DNA from: Saccharibacter floricola DSM 15669
GTDB taxonomy: Bacteria > Pseudomonadota > Alphaproteobacteria > Acetobacterales > Acetobacteraceae
Direction of reading: 5' to 3'
NCBI RefSeq assembly: GCF_000378165.1
Contig: NZ_KB899342.1
Span: 20,447-84,446 of the forward strand
Length of the DNA stretch: 64,000 nt
This document shows positions 60,890 to 64,000 of the stretch, piece by piece; the first letter of the stretch is position 1, and each line of letters opens with the position of its first letter. The notes beneath the pieces are model-generated. The model made no database searches, had not been told where the DNA came from, and saw only the letters and a program-made list of their open reading frames with translations. The translations under genes and the position numbers were made by a program.

Positions 60890-61825
60890 TTAAATCACCG
60901 GGGTGAGAAGAGGTCGCCCTTCAAAATGGGCCAGTAGGTTATCAATAATATTTTTCCCCATTTTCGACCGTGTTTCGACTGTTGCAGAGCCCTGATGCGG
61001 CTGAACAACGGTGTTTTCGAGCGTGAAGAATTCAGGGTTTATGTTTGGTTCATTTTGAAACACATCCAACCCAGCTCCGGCAATTATTCCGTTGTTTAAG
61101 GCGTGTATAAGAGCTTTCTCATCCACAATGCTTCCGCGTGCAATATTAATGAGCACTCCTGTTGGCCCAAGTGCGTTGAGAATGTCGGCATTAATGAGGT
61201 TCTGTGTGCCGGGTACAGCAGGCAGTGAGACAACCAGAACATCGCTCCATTGGGCGAGGTCTTTCAGCTCAGCAAAAAATGGCAGAGAGCTTTTTTCACG
61301 TTGTGTTCTGTTGAAATACGCGACCTTCATATCACTGGCTTCAGCACGGCGTGCGATGGCTTGGCCGATCCGCCCAAACCCGGCAACACCCAGCTTGAGG
61401 CCTGTGAGGGAGTGAGCTGAAGGTGGCATTCCGTTCGTCGCCCATTGTCCAGAACGGAGATAAGCCTGATTCTCAGTGAAATTCCGCTTTAAGGTGAGTA
61501 GCAGGAGCATGGCTGAGTCGGCGACGTCACTGGTGGAAATGTCAGTAGTAACCGTTACGCGGATCTGCCGTCTGCGTGCCTCTGTTAGATCCACGCGGTC
61601 GAGTCCGACACCATTGACGGCAATAATCTCCAAGGCTGGCAGAGTGGCCATAACTTCAGGGTCGATCCCGTAAGAACCACCTGTCGCGACGGCACGGATC
61701 GACGGTGCGATGGGGGTAAGGTCGGCTAATGTCGTGAAGCGGTGAAGGGTAAAATGCTGGGCGAGCGTGGTCTCGGTTTGGTCAGGCAGAGGTTCGAGAA
61801 GCAATAAATAAGGACGTGTAGGCAT
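60890..61825 (-). CDS. D-2-hydroxyacid dehydrogenase (GhrB/glyoxylate reductase type)
   Basis: A 311-aa NAD(P)H-dependent reductase of glyoxylate, hydroxypyruvate or similar 2-oxoacids. The nucleotide-binding motif GVAGFGRIGQAIARR lies at about residue 145, the catalytic Arg is in LINIARGSIVDEKAL, the Glu in GLDVFQNEPNIN, and the His in VQPHQGSATVETR. Substrate preference cannot be told from sequence. It lies five bases downstream of the phosphatase gene, in the same direction, forming the end of a three-gene run with the AEC transporter. Confidence 0.88.
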   Translation of the reverse strand: MPTRPYLLLLEPLPDQTETTLAQHFTLHRFTTLADLTPIAPSIRAVATGGSYGIDPEVMATLPALEIIAVNGVGLDRVDLTEARRRQIRVTVTTDISTSDVADSAMLLLLTLKRNFTENQAYLRSGQWATNGMPPSAHSLTGLKLGVAGFGRIGQAIARRAEASDMKVAYFNRTQREKSSLPFFAELKDLAQWSDVLVVSLPAVPGTQNLINADILNALGPTGVLINIARGSIVDEKALIHALNNGIIAGAGLDVFQNEPNINPEFFTLENTVVQPHQGSATVETRSKMGKNIIDNLLAHFEGRPLLTPVI

Positions 61826-61830
61826 GGTAC

Positions 61831-62331
61831 TTATCCTTTAGTAGAGGGGGAAAGCGGGTCAAGAACACGCGTAGCAAGGGCCTTACAGCCTGCTTCAACA
61901 TCGTGCCATGTCGTTTCAAACCCTTCGGCAGTGCCATAGTAGGGGTCAATCACATCATTGCCTTCACGGCCTGGGACGGCATCCATCAGCATAAAAACGT
62001 TTGCTGTGGAGTGTGAGGGTTTCATTCGATTGAGCGCTTTAAGGTGGGAGCGGTCAAGCGCGATGATATGAGTGAAGCGGTCAAAGTCTGTTTTGGTAAC
62101 TTGACGCGCCCGTAAAATTGAAGCGTTTAAACCATGGCGCTTTGCTGTGCTACGGGCGCGTGGGTCGGGCAGGTCGCCAATGTGCCAGTCACCTGTCCCG
62201 GCTGAATCAATGTCTAAGGCAAGGCCACGCTTTTCTGCTTCACGGCGCATTGCCAGATCTGCCAGGGGAGAGCGGCAAATATTGCCGGTGCAGACAAAAA
62301 GAAAAGAGGGAAGAGAAGGAGATGTCGTCAT
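61831..62331 (-). CDS. Low-molecular-weight protein tyrosine phosphatase
   Basis: A 166-aa cysteine phosphatase. The P-loop CTGNICRSPLA carries the catalytic Cys and Arg (C-x5-R) near the N-terminus, and DPYYGTAEGF supplies the general acid. Such enzymes dephosphorylate tyrosine kinases of exopolysaccharide synthesis (Wzb-type) or small substrates; no kinase lies nearby. Its start overlaps the stop of the AEC gene in ATGA, so the two are coupled, and the hydroxyacid dehydrogenase follows. Confidence 0.92.
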   Translation of the reverse strand: MTTSPSLPSFLFVCTGNICRSPLADLAMRREAEKRGLALDIDSAGTGDWHIGDLPDPRARSTAKRHGLNASILRARQVTKTDFDRFTHIIALDRSHLKALNRMKPSHSTANVFMLMDAVPGREGNDVIDPYYGTAEGFETTWHDVEAGCKALATRVLDPLSPSTKG

Positions 62332-63308
62332 GGATGTGTTAGCCAGATAAAAGATGCCATCGTAAAGAGTGCGCTCAGTGTGCCAAAGAACAACACAGAC
62401 GCAACCTCACGTTCAAGAATATGGTAACGCATCGCTAAAATGACATTAATGGACGCGCTGGGAATAGCCATGGTTAAGACGCTTTCTTGTAGCGTCACAG
62501 GGTTATAATGGAGCAGGCGAGCCAGCCCATACAGCCCGAGTGGGATGAGGATATTGCGTATTGTGACCATGCCACCCACAAGAGGGCTGAAACGTACTTG
62601 GCGTGCAAAAAGAACAACTCCAGAGGCAAAAAGAGCGGTTCCGCCTGTGGCGTGCCCTAGGAGGGTCAGAGAGTTTTTGAGAAAGGGTGGCAAGGTGATG
62701 CCAAAGCTGACAAGACCGAGCGCTAATAGAGGTACCCAAACCACTGGTTCGCGACATGAATGGAGTAAATGAGACGAAAGCTCGTGCATGGTGACATGCC
62801 ATGTGCGTGGTTTGAGGGAATGTTGTGCGACGCGGCGTTGTTGATCGTGGCTGAGAAGGATCAGGGTGAGAGGCACCTGAAAAAGGTTCATGGCCAAGGA
62901 GGCAATAGAGATAGGAACCGCACTGGCGGGGCCAAAAAGCTGACCTAGTACAGGAATGCCGATAAAAGGAACAGAAGGGCCAGTCATAGTCATGGCCATA
63001 AGGGCCGCTTCGCCCTGTGAGCGCCCAAGGGGGCCGCGTAAGACCCCAAAGAGAAGAAGATAACCCCCGACCATTGCGAGAAGAATGAGAAAGGTGAGCG
63101 GCCCTGCGCTTAGAACCTGCGTACGAGGTGTACTGAGAATTGACACAAAGAGCGCGAGGGGTAGGGCATAGAGCATGACAAGCCGAATAAGAACACTGGC
63201 TTGATTGCCATCAAAATCGCGCCGCCATGCTGCTACATACCCTAAGCCGAGCGTCACCAAGATAGGAATAATGGCCTGAAGAATGGTGAGGAAAAGGGAA
63301 GAACTCAT
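62328..63308 (-). CDS. AEC (auxin efflux carrier) family transporter
   Basis: A 326-aa inner-membrane protein with about 10 helices in two inverted halves. The N-terminus (LQAIIPILVTLGLGYVAAW) and FIGIPVLGQLFGP are characteristic of AEC carriers; the C-terminal half has SPLVGGMVTIRNILIPLGLY and MAIPSASINVILAMRY. Bacterial members export or import organic anions such as malate. It begins a run with the phosphatase and dehydrogenase. The substrate is unknown; a 2-oxo or 2-hydroxy acid shared with the dehydrogenase is possible but unproved. Confidence 0.85.
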   Translation of the reverse strand: MSSSLFLTILQAIIPILVTLGLGYVAAWRRDFDGNQASVLIRLVMLYALPLALFVSILSTPRTQVLSAGPLTFLILLAMVGGYLLLFGVLRGPLGRSQGEAALMAMTMTGPSVPFIGIPVLGQLFGPASAVPISIASLAMNLFQVPLTLILLSHDQQRRVAQHSLKPRTWHVTMHELSSHLLHSCREPVVWVPLLALGLVSFGITLPPFLKNSLTLLGHATGGTALFASGVVLFARQVRFSPLVGGMVTIRNILIPLGLYGLARLLHYNPVTLQESVLTMAIPSASINVILAMRYHILEREVASVLFFGTLSALFTMASFIWLTHP

Positions 63309-63385
63309 CGTAAACGCTCAGCTTCATGATAGGGCGATTGATATGAAAGGATATTATCTTTTTATCGTAATGAATATACCCCATA

Positions 63386-63429
63386 GAAAAAGGGGTGTTC
63401 TTTCTGCAGGTTAACAGAAAGAACACCCC
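63386..63429 (-). terminator. Strong terminator after the terminal unknown gene
   Basis: GGGGTGTTCTTTCTG and CAGAAAGAACACCCC form a perfect 15-bp stem around CAGGTTAA; on the minus strand a run of five T follows. Confidence 0.95.
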
Positions 63430-63455
63430 CGTTCCTTATTGGTTATACGAAACGC

Positions 63456-63998
63456 TTACGAAGCGGCAATTTCCTGCATCGTATCTGCCGTTGATAGGAT
63501 ATATGGGCCACCCGCTTGGATTTGAACAGAGAGCATACGCATCTCTCCCGTAGAAACCTGGCGGTTGGGCAATGGAATAATGGCATTGCCGCGCGTCCAA
63601 CGATGAGGGCCCGCCTCACGTACATCCCAGCCAGTAAGTTCCGGATTGGTGAGATGATCGGTGATCGCGTCTTCATGTCCTCCTGTCCAAAGGTCAATGG
63701 AGCCGACAAGAACGCCGAGTGTGCGGCGGTCATCCACAAAAGGCCCAATGCTTTCAGACGGCTTGAACCGTCGTGATAGCAAACGCACCGTCTGTTGTTC
63801 GGAAGCCGGGAAAGAGAAGAGTACTCGATCACCCACGCGACGGGTTGGCAGAACGGTCATGCCGTTATCCAGCTGCACGCGCAGATCTGGATCATCGGAT
63901 ATGTCATGCTCTGTCACTGAAGTGTGGGCTGGATGGCCGAGGTCAACAGCGCGTTGTTCAAACTGTTTAAAGAGTGGCTCCACAAATGCTTGTGTCAC
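63456..63998 (-). CDS. Unknown protein, possibly cut by the window end
   Basis: A frame of 180 residues whose first possible start is a GTG two bases inside the window edge; it may begin beyond the window. The sequence is soluble, with SIGPFVDDRRTLGVLVGSIDLWTG and a C-terminal beta-rich GPHRWTRGNAIIPLP followed by MLSVQIQAGGPYIL. I recognise no family. A strong terminator follows it. No signal peptide is visible in the part seen. Confidence 0.6.
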   Translation of the reverse strand: MTQAFVEPLFKQFEQRAVDLGHPAHTSVTEHDISDDPDLRVQLDNGMTVLPTRRVGDRVLFSFPASEQQTVRLLSRRFKPSESIGPFVDDRRTLGVLVGSIDLWTGGHEDAITDHLTNPELTGWDVREAGPHRWTRGNAIIPLPNRQVSTGEMRMLSVQIQAGGPYILSTADTMQEIAAS

Positions 63999-64000
63999 AT

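Overview
The window looks like part of an alphaproteobacterial chromosome from the acetic acid bacteria (Acetobacteraceae). The support is an edd-eda Entner-Doudoroff pair, OprB-type sugar porins, secreted sugar enzymes (a Tat-dependent GH32 fructan hydrolase and a signal-peptide-bearing mutarotase), a ubiquinone-type hydroxylase, and overall base composition near half G+C. The genus cannot be fixed from the sequence alone. No phage, insertion sequence, plasmid gene or CRISPR array was seen. Coordinates of coding regions include the stop codon.

Layout. 0-2.3 kb: end of an OprB porin and a threonine aldolase. 2.4-8.6 kb: folD, then a tripartite EmrAB-type efflux system (emrA-emrB, a TetR repressor, and a divergent outer-membrane factor). 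8.6-19 kb: a DnaA-box-like cluster, a YfdX-family protein, a second OprB, a TRIC-family channel, an NCS1 permease, a CPBP protease, an outer-membrane channel, a YfcG-type GST and a TonB-dependent receptor. 19-26 kb: queH, a secreted GH32 enzyme, and an SGNH-MBOAT-SGNH set that probably O-acylates a cell-envelope glycan. 25.9-31.7 kb: a broken methyl-dependent restriction gene, tRNA-Thr, a tiny lipoprotein coupled to apbC, a DegP-type protease, a DjlA-like co-chaperone and a ribbon-helix-helix protein. 31.8-41.2 kb: an acyl-CoA dehydrogenase relative, a periplasmic adenosine deaminase plus nucleoside phosphorylase-like pair, tgt-queA, mlaC-mlaA and secreted galM. 41.3-42.2 kb: nearly 1 kb without genes, carrying repeated small inverted repeats. 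42.2-53.4 kb: cysE, ubiH-like, glnK-amtB, ispE, a divergent uracil-DNA glycosylase, slt and edd-eda. 53.6-58 kb: a second tripartite efflux system. 58-64 kb: purH, nadK, a D-2-hydroxyacid dehydrogenase, a low-molecular-weight phosphatase, an AEC transporter and an unknown gene cut by the window end.

How the parts work together. Queuosine synthesis is represented by queA, tgt and queH, but the Tgt has lost all three zinc-binding cysteines. Purine salvage is served by the deaminase/phosphorylase pair, possibly with the NCS1 permease. Sugar use runs from outer-membrane porins through periplasmic hydrolysis and mutarotation to the Entner-Doudoroff enzymes. The two efflux systems, about 50 kb apart, share one operator motif (13 identical bases at two sites and a degenerate third at the tetR promoter), so one TetR may control both. 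The observations most worth follow-up are the zinc-less Tgt, the shared operator, the nonsense-split restriction gene, the glycosylase without its Fe-S cysteines, and the two DnaA-box-like intergenic regions.
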